This document shows positions 54,024 through 63,564 of a DNA stretch of 64,000 nt, piece after piece. Position 1 is the stretch's first letter; each line of letters begins with the position of its first letter. Under the pieces are notes generated by a model, which did not search any database, was not told the origin of the DNA, and saw only the letters and a list, made by a program, of their open reading frames with translations. A program made the position numbers and the translations under genes. The stretch covers positions 75,363,183 to 75,427,182 of the forward strand of contig NC_090321.1 in NCBI RefSeq assembly GCF_040869045.1, in the 5' to 3' direction. The stretch comes from Eurosta solidaginis (lineage: Eukaryota; Arthropoda; Insecta; Diptera; Tephritidae).

Positions 54024-54846
54024 ATTCAAACACATTCATTTAGATATTGTGGGCCCTCTTCCTGTTTCAAGAGGATATCGTTATATTTTTACTAGGTTTA
54101 CACGTTGGGCAGAGGCATATGCGTTAAGGGATATTTCTGCGGCAACGATTGCCAGAAAATTTTTTAATGAATACATTTCACTACAGGTCAAGGTGCTCAA
54201 TTTAAGTCGAATTTATTTTCAGAATTAACTAAACTTCTTGGAAGCCATCAAATAACAACGTCTTCCTATCATCCTCAAGCTAATGCAATGGTAGAACGTT
54301 TTCATAGGCAACTTAAGTCTTCAATAATGGTTAGGAATGGGATCAGAGATTGGTACGAAGAGTTTCCGATAATAAATTTTAGGTTTGCGATCAATTTTTA
54401 AAGAAGATATTTCGGCTACTCCAGCAGAAATGGTTTTTGGACAAAATTTGAGAATACCTAGTGAACTTGTTGTCTCAACTTCTGAGAATACAACTGCATC
54501 AGAAGTTTTAAGGAGTTTACTTGAACATTCCAACGATATTAAATCAAATCTACAACATCATAAAAATTTTACAGGTATTTTTGTTCCAAAAGATTTAAAA
54601 GATTGTAAATTTGTCTTTGTTCGAGTTTAAACAAACGCTCCTACAAGATCCATATGATGGACCATATAGAGTTATTGGAAAAAAAGTTAAAAATTTTAAA
54701 ATTGAAATAAATAATGAAATTAAGTTTTCCAATTGATCGATTGAAACCAGCTATGGTTGATATTACGCATTTCAATAACAAAAAAACAAAAAAGAGAGTT
54801 ACTTTTAATTTATTTAACAATAAATCTCTGGAAGGGGCAGTATTGT
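54024..54846 (+). pseudogene. integrase core and tail (CsRn1-like)
   Basis: Continues the integrase interrupted at 34230. IFKHIHLDIVGPLPVSRGYR carries the first aspartate and FTRWAEAYAL follows. The second aspartate motif is missing near 54185 (GQGAQF appears where a D-G-x-F motif is expected). TTSSYHPQANAMVERFHRQ has the glutamate. The tail includes TPAEMVFGQNLRIPSELV, FVFVRV and DPYDGPYRVIGKKVKNF. Several frameshifts. Confidence 0.82.
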
Positions 54847-55096
54847 AGGGTATTAGTAATAGATTAATTGTATTAATTTAATTTAACTTTGTAAATTTAT
54901 TACTTTGAATTTTTATAATTTTCAGTATGTATCTAAATCTTATTTTTCAATGTTGAATTTTATAACATAAAAATTTTCATTCTTTTGTAATTTCTACCTT
55001 CGATGGTTAATAAAACAGCAGAAACGGTCGGATTAATTATCTTAATACTTTATTCTTCAGTCGTCAATCCAATAATGAACCTGAAGTCCACCATCT
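54847..55096 (+). repeat. putative 3' LTR of CsRn1-like element
   Basis: It starts TGTAGGGTATTAG after a purine-rich tract. The end is uncertain; it may be near AAGTCCACCA at 55085-55094. No 5' LTR is available for comparison. Confidence 0.45.
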
Positions 55097-55136
55097 TCTC
55101 TTTTCTTCCTTTACTGTGATGTATTTTTGCTTAAGG

Positions 55137-55653
55137 CCGTGACACAATGACATTTTTCATATAGATGCGTTTAACACAAGCTTGTGCATTCCAATAACAT
55201 CGCCACAATCAACCAAGATATTGTGTTTGTAAATAAGAAGGAACTTCAGACTTGGCAATTGAAGTTTATTACGCCTTGCCCACACATACAAAATTTCGCG
55301 TAGCACTGTTATAAACATTCTCCCTATAGAACCAAAATACTTGCTAAAATATTTTGTGCCGTATTCGATTGTTATATTGCAGTTTTTAATTGTGAAAAAT
55401 GTTAGAAAATTTACCAACCAGTGGGAAAATAATTTCACTTGCAAAGTGTGCCAACACCCTTAGCCAAAGCAAATGTCAAATTCTTCTTCTTATGATTTGT
55501 TTGCAACAAAATTAGGCAGTTGGCTACTTTTCAATGTCAGATGGCGCCAGTGTCGCTCATTCTACCATTCTCCATAAAAATACGTGCAATCTACTCATAA
55601 TGCATAAGCATGTATTAAACTCATCTATATGAAAAATTGCTTATGTGTCGGAG
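55137..55653. mobile_element. short TIR element
   Basis: The left end (GACACAATGACATTTTTCAT then ATAGATGCGTTTAACAC) and the reverse complement of the right end (GACACATAAGCAATTTTTCA then TATAGATGAGTTTAATAC) match over about 55 bp. Length is about 515 bp. The exact termini and target duplication were not resolved. The 95-residue minus-strand reading inside has no recognisable motif and I do not call it a gene. Confidence 0.6.
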
Positions 55654-56273
55654 CTATTATTCTATTAATTAGTAGACATGGTTGCATTTATGATCTTACA
55701 CTTTAAAATTTTATTAAACAAAAAGATTTGAAATAAACTTTAAAGCAAAATAATTTTTCTATAAAGAGAATTTCAATTGTAAACTACAATATAGACTTCC
55801 ATATATCAAAATCATCAGTATCGAAAAAAATTTGATTGAGCCATGTCCGTCCGTCCGTCTGTCCGTTAACACGATAACTTGAGTAAATATTGAGATATCT
55901 TCACCAAATTTGGTACACGAGCTTATCTGGACCTATATTGGTATTGAAAATGAGCGAAATCGGATGATAACCACGCCCACTTTTTATATATATAACATTT
56001 TGGAAAACATAAAAAACCTGATTATTCAAAAAATAATACACCTAGAATGTTGAAATTTGACGTGTATACTGATATTGAGACTCTTGATAAAAATTTGAAA
56101 AAAAAATTTAAATGGGCGTGGCACCGGCCACTTGTGATAAAATCAATTTTTCAAATATTATTTATCATAAATAGAAAATCCTAAAACCTGTCGTAACAAA
56201 ATTCGGCAGAGAGTTGCCTTTACTATAAGGAATGCTTAGAACAATTAACGAAATCGGTTAAGGACCTAAAAGA

Positions 56274-57200
56274 CTAGTTTTACCCGGCGTACGCTGTAAC
56301 GCCCGAGACCGAATGAATGTTGCGTTATTTATTCTGTTTTGTTTGTTGATAATTTAGTTTAATGTTCTGTAAATTGAATTGAATTTTGTACGCATATTTG
56401 GTGAAATTTTTGTTTAAAACATTTTATTATTTTATCTTATTGTAATGCAAGTGGGTACACAATATTTTTGGTTTTTTCGTTCGGTGCAAAGATAAACAAA
56501 TTTTTTGGCGTTCCAACTCTAGAGCGAACAACACATAGCTGGCCATGGGAAAAGCAGGGACTCTCTAAATTTAATCTTGCAACAGTAAGCGATTGTCCTT
56601 CTGCTTTGTTGATTGTAATTGCAAAAGAAAGGCGTACAGGAAACCGTAAACGCTTAGAATTGAATGGCAAATCTGTAGGAATCATTGGGATTCGTTATGA
56701 GCAAATCTTCGCCTTTGCTTTTACCGCTGATTATTGTTGCTTCGATTATATTCGGCATTAATTTCTAAATGCAAAGTCTGGTTCCATTGCACAATTTTGG
56801 TGGGTCTAAATTCCGAAGAAGCGTGATTGGTGAGCCAATTTTCAAAGTTAATAGATGCGCGGGCATTTCAGATGGTTCTAAAGAGTTTAGAAATTCAATT
56901 GGATAATTCCCAACTTGATCTCCATCTTTAATTGTGTCGCTCGATTTATATTTCGTCACTTCACCATGAAGTTGGTTTTGAATGCGATCATTGATTTTGT
57001 TAACATGATCATTTTTGGGAGCTAATATTGCTCGTTTGCATAGCCAAAAAAAAATAGTTTGTTTAAAATTCTTAATTCTGAAATATGAAAAACCTTCGTC
57101 TTGATCGAAGGAAGCTATAGCCAAAATTTGGTGATGATTGAAGTGTAGGAAATATGTTTCCATAGGGAACACACACACAGAATTTTATTTTTATAGAAGA
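56274..57200 (-). mobile_element. Helitron, internally deleted (927 bp)
   Basis: On the minus strand it begins TCTTCTATAAAAATAAAATT at 57200 and ends CTAG at 56274. A hairpin (GGCGT, 8-base loop, ACGCC) ends about 11 bases before CTAG. The insertion lies between A (56273) and T (57201) without duplication. These are the standard Helitron features. Inside, only C-terminal helicase sequence remains; the Rep nuclease is gone. Confidence 0.85.
56437..57178 (-). pseudogene. Helitron Pif1-like helicase, C-terminal part
   Basis: The minus-strand reading at about 57050-56765 shows ILAPKNDHVNKINDRI, NYPIEFLNSLEPSEMPAHLL and LRNLDPPKLCNGTRL. After a frame change, 56685-56437 reads LSFAITINKAEGQSL and HGQLCVVRSRVGTPKNLFIF. 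These are the last conserved motifs (V and VI) of Pif1-family helicases in Helitrons, which unwind DNA in rolling-circle transposition. Motif I with the Walker A lysine is not present. Confidence 0.85.
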
Positions 57201-57617
57201 TGTAGAAAGACTGAAGCCAACACATTTTTTAACAGCGGCAGATTACTAAACGTCCAAAAGGAATAACAGAGTTCTGAAAAATCCCATTTGTAGAGGAGGT
57301 GCCACGCCCCTTTTTCCCAATTCCACTTTTACTGGAGGTGTTAGGACTTAACATCATATATGTAGCTCCTTACCATTTTTCATTATCCTACCATTACTAC
57401 ATCCAGAGATATGCAGTATGATATATTCCATTTGTATGGGAGGTGCCACGCCCCTTTTTCCCAATTCCACATTTTCTTGGTGTTGTTAAAGATTGAGCTC
57501 ATATAACTCCTTATTGAATTTCAATGTTCTGGTATGTATACCTTCAGAGTTAGGCAGTGCCAAAGATTTCATTTGTATGGCAGGTGCCATGCCCCTTTTA
57601 TATATCGAAATTATTTT

Positions 57618-57748
57618 TAGCCTAAAACCTTCGTGTTGATCGAATGAACCTACAGCCAACATTTGGTAATGATTGAAGTGTGGGAAATACGTTTCCATAG
57701 CGAGCACCCACACACACAGAATTTGATTTATATATATATATATGTAGA
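57618..57748 (-). mobile_element. second Helitron 5'-end fragment
   Basis: The minus strand starts TCTACATATATATATATATA at 57748 and goes on to the same ATTCTGTGTGTGTG and GAAACGTATTTCC sequence as the first Helitron. It is followed by T at 57749, so the 5' end also sits at an A/T site. A CTAA on the minus strand near 57618 may be its 3' end, but no hairpin is seen there. Confidence 0.55.
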
Positions 57749-57975
57749 TTTTTAAAAAAAATGAGCGTGGCACCGCCCCTTTTATGACTAAGCAGTTTTC
57801 TATGTTTCGGGAGCCATAAGTCGAAGGAAAAATAGTTCAGAATAGAACCATATGTATATGTATTATTGCGCAGCCTTATAACACTATCAAGCACACAAAA
57901 CAAACAACAACAGCATTTCAAGTGTACAGCTTCGCATGTAATGTTAGGTTTCACCCGAACTTAGACTTCCTTACT

Positions 57976-58389
57976 TGTTTAAGTTGTGATCTTATCCAAA
58001 TTAATCATTTATTTAACGTTCTTTCTAGGTTGCTTGATCTTGTGTTTGTGGACGAAAATTTAATATTTCAACTGTCTGAGAGTACTCTCCCATTATGCGT
58101 CTCCGATAAGCATCATGTCCCGCTTGCTATCTTTTTTCAAAACTTTGATGCGATTGCTGCTTCTACTCTCGCGGACAATCTTTCTTTTAACTTCCGGCGC
58201 ACTAATTTTGAGAAGCTAAACAATGCTTTCTTCGATGTAACTTGGGAAAATCTATATAGTTCTCAGGACGTCAGCGCTTGTTTCGATACATTCCTGTTTA
58301 AGTTGTGTGAGACTTTTAATATCAAGGTGCCTCCCTTTGGGGCAAAACTATATAAACTGCTTCGGTACAACAAAGCTCTAAAAATCTAA
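57976..58389 (+). pseudogene. endonuclease C-terminus
   Basis: The reading contains CDLIQINHLFNVLSRLLDLV followed by FVDENLIFQLSES and VSDKHHVPLAIFF. This is the end of the apurinic-type endonuclease, which nicks the target; the D-K-H-H stretch resembles the conserved S-D-H-x-P motif. The linker to RT (NNAFFDVTWENLYSS, FDTFLFKLCETF) follows. A stop at 58387-58389 interrupts it. Confidence 0.7.
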
Positions 58390-59170
58390 AAAATAAGCGT
58401 AATAAGTAAAAGTTGTATAGGGCTAATACTGCGGATACTTTCCCCAAAAGGCAATATACAACTAGTACGTGTCGCTTCCCAAGGCCGTCGGTTCTATGTA
58501 CCGGAACGACTCGGGATTTTTCCCGACCAAGGACTGCCATTTCTGTGTAACCCCATGTAACCCGTGTGAGACCGTTTACGTTCTCGATAAATTTTTATAC
58601 AACAACCAATATATGGGAAGGCTCGAAACGGATCTAAAAGAAAATCGTAAGGCCTTTTGGAATTTTATTCGATCGTGGCTTGCATGCACTTTAATGGCAA
58701 AAGTGCCCAGTCTCTGGATGGTTCTGTTGAACTTTTTGCTGAATTCTTTAAATCTAATTTTGAAAATGATGCTGCTGTTCCGAATCTGATCTCGGCTGTC
58801 ACTGAACGATTAGATTTTGGGTCGCTCACGATCTCCAATACCGATGTTGACAATGCTATGTTATCACTAAAGCCCTCGCTGAAATGCGCCAGTGATGGCG
58901 TCTGTGCGTATGTTCTAAAGCATTGCAGCGTATCTTTATGTGCACCTCTTTGCTACATCTTTAATTTGTCTCTTTCATCTGGCATTTTTATTGATAGATG
59001 GAAATGTGTTTCGATAACACCGATTTTCAAACCCGGGAATAAAAACGCTGTTTCAAACTATAGGCCCACTGCTAAACTTACTGTTTGTTCGAAACTTTTC
59101 AAAAAAATTATAAAAGATAACAAAAAAAATGACCTAGCTCAAACAATTAGAGGGTGTATGCAGGCTATCA
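57976..59170 (+). mobile_element. non-LTR retrotransposon fragment (EN end and RT start)
   Basis: It begins in the endonuclease C-terminus and runs into RT, then ends before the catalytic RT box. Frames are broken. It is a different family from the elements at 1 and 28811. It lies next to the repeat block end at 57975. From 59171 to 59650 (POSH intron) I see no feature. Confidence 0.75.
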
Positions 59171-59178
59171 ATGCTTAG
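58657..59178 (+). pseudogene. reverse transcriptase N-terminal part
   Basis: FAEFFKSNFENDAAVPNLIS, LKPSLKCASDGVCAYVLKHC and WKCVSITPIFKPGNKNAVSN, then YRPTAKLTVCSKLFKKII, match the RT fingers of Jockey/I-type elements (the S-D-G-x-x and N-Y-R-P-I motifs). Sequence similarity is lost after about 59120, before the palm. The linker between 58390 and 58657 is frameshifted. Confidence 0.75.
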
Positions 59179-59650
59179 CATTACGGGCGTCATGAAACAG
59201 TCTCGAAGGTTGCACTATATGCCATTCTGAATATTTCACTTGTACACTTGGTGGCAAAGAACAAATCATGCCCTTGGTAGTACTTTATGGAACATGTGCG
59301 TGTCCCGCAAAATAACACCCTAGCAGGAAATGTCTTTGTCATTGTTAACATTACGCATAGTATCAGTTTTTTTTATTTATAATCTGTACCATTGCGAAAT
59401 AAAGCTATAACTAGAAAGACATGTGTTCCATGTAATTCCGAATGCTTCGCATGCTACTTTGGCGTACAGGCAAATAAGCCAAGCGTGGGTTGTATTTGGT
59501 GGTCCAGAAGTTGACAAACTGTCTCGACTACTTAAATAACATGACGACATATTTATATGATTGGATGTGTAAATTTACATATTCTTACAAGGTGATACGA
59601 GGGGGGAACTTAAAATATAAAAACGGAATATAAATATAGATGGCACGCAC

Positions 59651-59759
59651 CTTCAAGTATACGCATTAAAAGCACATTCGGAGGCAAGTCATCTATTTTT
59701 ACCTCAACCAAAACTCGACACTCCGGACAACGCAGCTCTTGGCGACTGGACACGATCAC
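59651..59759 (-). CDS. POSH: POSH, coding exon 2
   Basis: Minus-strand splice acceptor TTTTTTTGTAG precedes the exon and donor GTGCGTG follows (intron phase 1). The 36 codons give [20 protein letters not shown] and [16 protein letters not shown]. They complete the RING finger (C49, C52) and match the POSH sequence after the RING. No following exon (RILEG, then SH3 domains) was recognised to the left, so the next intron would extend at least to the left edge of the window. Confidence 0.9.
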
Positions 59760-59864
59760 CTACAAAAAAATATACATACGCAATTATTATTTATAAATAC
59801 CATTAATATTTTGCGCAATACTAGCAATAGGAAAGTTGGATACAAAAAAAAAAACAATTATTAC

Positions 59865-59978
59865 CTCCAAGCATTTACGACAAAACGTATGTTGGCAGGG
59901 AAGCACCTTAGATGAAGTATCCAAACGTTCCAGGCACACGGAGCACTCAAGCAAATCATTTAACGTATGCTCATCCAT
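59865..59978 (-). CDS. POSH: POSH, coding exon 1 (RING finger)
   Basis: POSH (Plenty of SH3s; SH3RF in vertebrates) is a scaffold and RING-type ubiquitin ligase in JNK and apoptosis signalling. The exon starts with ATG at 59978 and encodes 38 residues, starting [24 protein letters not shown] ligands are C12, C15, C28, H30, C33 and C36, completed by C49 and C52 of exon 2. The donor is GAG/GTAATA in phase 0. A 105-bp intron lies between the exons. The start agrees with the known N-terminus of POSH proteins. I see no stop or frameshift, so it can be functional. Confidence 0.93.
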
Positions 59979-60539
59979 ATTTATTCACTTTTTCTTTTTA
60001 AATATGATATATACTATATTTTTAAAATTAAACTATTTTGTCATATTGCCACAATGATGTTCTTATTGGATAAAATTCGCCATCTTATTAAGTTTAACAT
60101 ATTTTGGACACAATTTCACAATAGAACTAATATATGCAACGCATTCCATTGTAGTATTAAATACACATCAATTGAACTAATGATTTTTGCGCCTAGCCTG
60201 TTCATTCCTACTCATTTAACCACTCTGAAGAAATGCATTAACCAGTAAAAAAAATTAGAGAACGAACGGAAGACAAAAAAAATACACACGCTTGCGATAT
60301 CACTTTACACAGCAACTTTTGGCATACAATTTTTACACTTCGATGAATAAATTAATTCTTATAATTTAATTTAAAACTGTTTTATACCGTTTTTCATGTT
60401 ATTTCTTAAAAAAAGGGCTTTCAAATATTTCTTATTGGTAAGTTACGATTTTTTTCAAGCCATGATGGAATTTGCTGCAACTGTCAAATTGGGCGACTAT
60501 TGGAATTTATTTTGTGCATATTCGTACGTTCAGTGAAAG
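59979..60539 (-). promoter_or_regulatory. POSH 5' flank and probable 5' UTR
   Basis: No gene is visible. The sequence directly before the ATG is A-rich (minus strand AAGTGAATAAAT), as is usual for fly start sites. A transcription start cannot be located by eye. Confidence 0.4.
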
Positions 60540-60731
60540 CATGGAGGAACTATACAAGGTGGCAGCATGGTGACAGCTGATTTGTACTTTTTTAATTTGA
60601 TTTGATACATCGACTTCGGGCGCAATAAGATTTGACATTAGTCAACGGATTTACAAAAACAAAGTACATGGAACTTCTATTTATGTATGTAGGTATGCCA
60701 CCATATTGCCACCTTATATGGTTCCGCCATG
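60540..60731. mobile_element. small MITE (about 190 bp)
   Basis: The left end CATGGAGGAACTATACAAGG and the right end CCTTATATGGTTCCGCCATG are imperfect inverted repeats that continue inward as TGGCAGCATGGTG and CACCATATTGCCA. There is no coding potential. It lies upstream of POSH. Confidence 0.7.
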
Positions 60732-62090
60732 AATGAATGGTCTATTTTAGAAGAGTGTGAGAACTATCGAGTAAGTCATCGGCATTATTTCAACCAAATT
60801 GCTTAACTATCCGCGATCGAAACTCATTTTATATATAATATATTACATCTAAAAAGGTGGATCGGATTAATGACATATAATAATCATTGGATCCATAAAT
60901 TGTTAAAATTTTTAGAATAGTTTGACATTTGGTTACGGACCCTGCGTAATGTCAGATGTAAGATCCCTAAGACAGGTACCCGTTACCTAATCGATTACTT
61001 GATCGTCACCAATAACTTGTTCATCAATTATCGTCTTAATGACTTTTACATTGCTGTCGTGAAAAAGGTAACGCATGCGCTCTCTCAAAATAGTGTACGT
61101 GTGACTCGCTTTCTCGCTCTTACCTATTGTGTTTTCGACATTCCTTCTCGCTCGATGTTATTTACATTTTTAAGTTACTTTATCAGTTATGTTTTCGTTA
61201 TCGCTAACCAAATCATATGCAACAACAACAACACGGGTAACTGGCCTATCGGTTGCCCGTATCGGTTACCTTCTGTCAAATCGCTTTTTCCATGAATGAA
61301 ACGCGTCCTTTATGTTCAGATAATATTTAATTACAAATAATTCATATATACAATGTTTTTTTACAATTTAAATTATTCCCTTATTACTCTAGTGAACTTT
61401 ACATATGTGTATATCGATATGTACAAGCTAATTAAGTACAATTACGTCTATTAATAGATGTGCCCTTTCTGAAACTTTCGAAGCTCAGTGATGATGCCCA
61501 ATTTTTCCTGCGCTGGTGGTGTTGTTCAACATCAGTTTGCAGAGCCATATGAGTTTTGTAGGGATAATACCGGAAGCCCCAATTCGTGCTATCAAAGTCG
61601 ATTTACAGGTGATATTGATCCTTTGGTCTTGACCCTTTCCCATAGTATGCTTGTTAGCGCCTTATCTGTGGCACTAAAAAGGCGGGGGAATAGTTGTCGC
61701 AGTTTTCTTATAATTTGAGCAAATTTATGTTCTTCCTTCAGCTACAGCTGGAATATTTGGAATATTGCTATGCGCACATCGTCAAAATCAAATTACCTAG
61801 AATGAGAAAGAAACTAATATCAGTAAGGATAGATTAAAGTTTTTAATATATTTAACCCGAAAAGTGTTCTATAAATAGGGCTCCACAATTAGCTCTTTTC
61901 TGAGAGGCCAAAGGCACAAATGACTCAAGGAGATTTCAGATAACTAGAATCAGGGGTACCCGAAGATACTTCGCTGTTGCATTCATAGAGAACACAACAT
62001 TATAACAAGGGATAATTGATTGATGTTAGGAAGCAAATTAGAAGTGCTACAAAAACAAACAAATGCAGATGACTGTTTAATTCAACAACA
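60732..62090. other. no gene seen
   Basis: AT-rich non-coding sequence between the MITE and a repeat fragment. A weak inverted pair (GGTACCCGTTACC near 60975 and GGTAACTGG/CGGTTACC near 61235-61270) may be remains of another TIR element. Readings at 60999-61295 and 61488-61718 have no recognisable motif. Confidence 0.5.
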
Positions 62091-62780
62091 ACAACAACAA
62101 CAACTATTTTATTCATTATCCGAAGTTGTTGCATGGACGTGCAGTATGAAAAGTGCAAAGTACTGCTAAAACTGATTTCCCCGAGTAACCCGGGAACGAA
62201 TTGATGTGACTACGCCTATCCTTCTTTAGCAGCAGGGTCTAGAACCAGTTCCCTGTTGGACAGGAAAATAAACGTTTGGTTATCTCCAAGTTGATCATAT
62301 GCTATTACAGAATATACTCGTTTGCTGCATCCGACCAGTATATCCAACTTTCCCAGATTTTCTGGGCTCAGCAAGGGTATCCTCCTGAACGGTGCATTTA
62401 TTGCACGCTGCTGCCTGGCCGCTCACCCAACAACACAAGACGCGACGGAACTTTCCTTGGGACACCCAAGGTCACTAACGCTTCTCATGGCTCCAGCGGG
62501 TTAGGTGGCTTAGAGTACACACGCGGTAGGCATGCCTGCGTAAGAGGCGATTAAAATACCAAATTAGTTCGGGGGCTTGTGTAGCGCAACCCGTTCAATG
62601 GGTTGCCAGCGCAATATATAGCTTCTCCAACCCAATTGTGAACCTCACCTACCCGTGGCGAATCCTGTTTCTTTAACAGCCGCGGCTCTGGCGACCCCAT
62701 GTTCCTTATGGATCTACATTTGAAGGCGCTTAGTTAGCTGACATCGCTTACTTAAACGGTTGATTCTAAAGTAAAAACCA
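62091..62780 (+). repeat. unclassified repeat, probably non-LTR 5' leader
   Basis: The stretch contains CAGCGGGTTAGGTGGCTTAG, CATGCCTGCGTAAGAGGCGA and GTTGCCAGCGCAATATATAG, with relatively high GC content compared with its surroundings. I recall this type of sequence as multicopy in fly genomes, near the 5' ends of non-LTR elements. No second copy in this window confirms it. Confidence 0.4.
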
Positions 62781-62792
62781 AAACAAAATATA

Positions 62793-63170
62793 GGTTAGGT
62801 TGAACTGGCGGGTTCATGACGACCTCACATAGACTGAATGAGTCCGTAGTGTTACCAGAAGTTTGTTTTAACGACCAAGCTAAAAACCCTATCAACAACC
62901 AGGACATGTATAAAATAACTCCGTCCTCTTGACAAATACCAGAAGCTTCCTAGAACTTAAGCCACTTGCTGCTTCTAGATCTGACAGCTGTCAGCTGGAG
63001 TCTTAGCCTGGCAAGCGCAGGGCACCAGCACAGAACGTAATCGATCGTTTCCTCCTCCAACCCGCACTCCCTACATCTGCTATCACTGACCAAGCCTAAT
63101 TTAAAGGCATGTGACGCAAGAAGGCAGTGTCCAGTAAGAATACCCGTTATGAGTCTACAGTCTACAGTTT
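62793..63170 (-). mobile_element. 3' fragment of the RNase H non-LTR family
   Basis: It matches 28811-29200 from GGTTAGGTTGAACTGGC to GCATGTGACGCAAGAAGGCA and TACCCGTTATGAGTCTAC, with several indels. It holds the C-terminal zinc cluster and 3' UTR on the minus strand. Confidence 0.85.
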
Positions 63171-63227
63171 AATGACAATGAAAATATAAGAATCAGTGTT
63201 TATGAATAACATATTTTAATTAATCTC

Positions 63228-63560
63228 TTACAACAACGTGGTCGGTGGCTACATCGCCATGTAGATAGTGTGGTGTTCCACCTTGTATAAACGTAGGTAC
63301 TGTAAGTGCTCAACCGTGCAAATGGACATAAGCAGTAACATTATTCACATAAACATAGCTTGGTATTTGTGCAGGCATCAATATAGCATACATTGGTCCA
63401 GTTCGGTGTGCACCAGCCACTGGTACAAACACTTTTGAATGCATAGCTTTCATATAGATTGGATGTCCAGCAGTGCTCCGGTTGTGCCAAAATGTAATGG
63501 GCTGCTCAAACTCTTGGTACGGCTGTATGGGTATGGGCGGGTGCAATGTATTACTAGTCT
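63228..63560 (-). pseudogene. exon-like fragment of an unidentified protein
   Basis: The minus strand reads LHPPIPIQPYQEFEQPITFW, then AGHPIYMKAMHSKVFVPVAG, YAILMPAQIPSYVYVNNVTA and YVHLHG, a TGA stop, then ALTVPTFIQGGTPHYLHGDV. The amino-acid composition is that of a real protein, not of repeat DNA. It ends at GTT/GTAAGAG, a good splice donor, at about 63228. A possible acceptor GAGCAG lies at about 63560, next to non-LTR sequence. The internal TGA makes it a pseudo-exon unless it is a sequencing error. I do not recognise the protein. Confidence 0.5.
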
Positions 63561-63564
63561 GCTC

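Larger units (their letters stand above)
30436..55096 (+). mobile_element. old CsRn1-like Ty3/gypsy element, split by nested insertions
   Basis: Gag, protease, RT, RNase H and integrase fragments in plus orientation occupy 30496-31932, 32093-32557, 33801-34230 and 54024-54846. The 5' LTR is absent; the element starts abruptly after a repeat fragment. A polypurine tract (GGAAGGGGCAG, about 54831-54841) precedes a putative 3' LTR starting TGTAGGGTATTAG at 54847. Its right end is not certain. The CsRn1-lineage call rests on the unusual Gag cysteine/histidine motif. Confidence 0.75.
55785..57975 (-). repeat. minus-strand copy of the dispersed repeat block
   Basis: Pieces 55785-56273, 57201-57617 and 57749-57975 are the reverse complement of the block type at 3937-6645. 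The right end reads CCGAACTTAGACTTCCTTAC, the left end contains CCATGTCCGTCCGTCCGTC. GGTGCCACGCCCCTTTTTC recurs at about 57299 and 57440. It is split by Helitron sequence. Confidence 0.7.

Noticed and set aside
55157..55444. 95-residue minus-strand reading
   Set aside because: It starts inside a terminal inverted repeat, and no domain or homologue is recognisable.
59787..59864. POSH reading continued past the exon end
   Set aside because: Translation after LE becomes hydrophobic and unrelated (VIIVFFFVS), while a GTAATA donor and a downstream acceptor restore the RING sequence.
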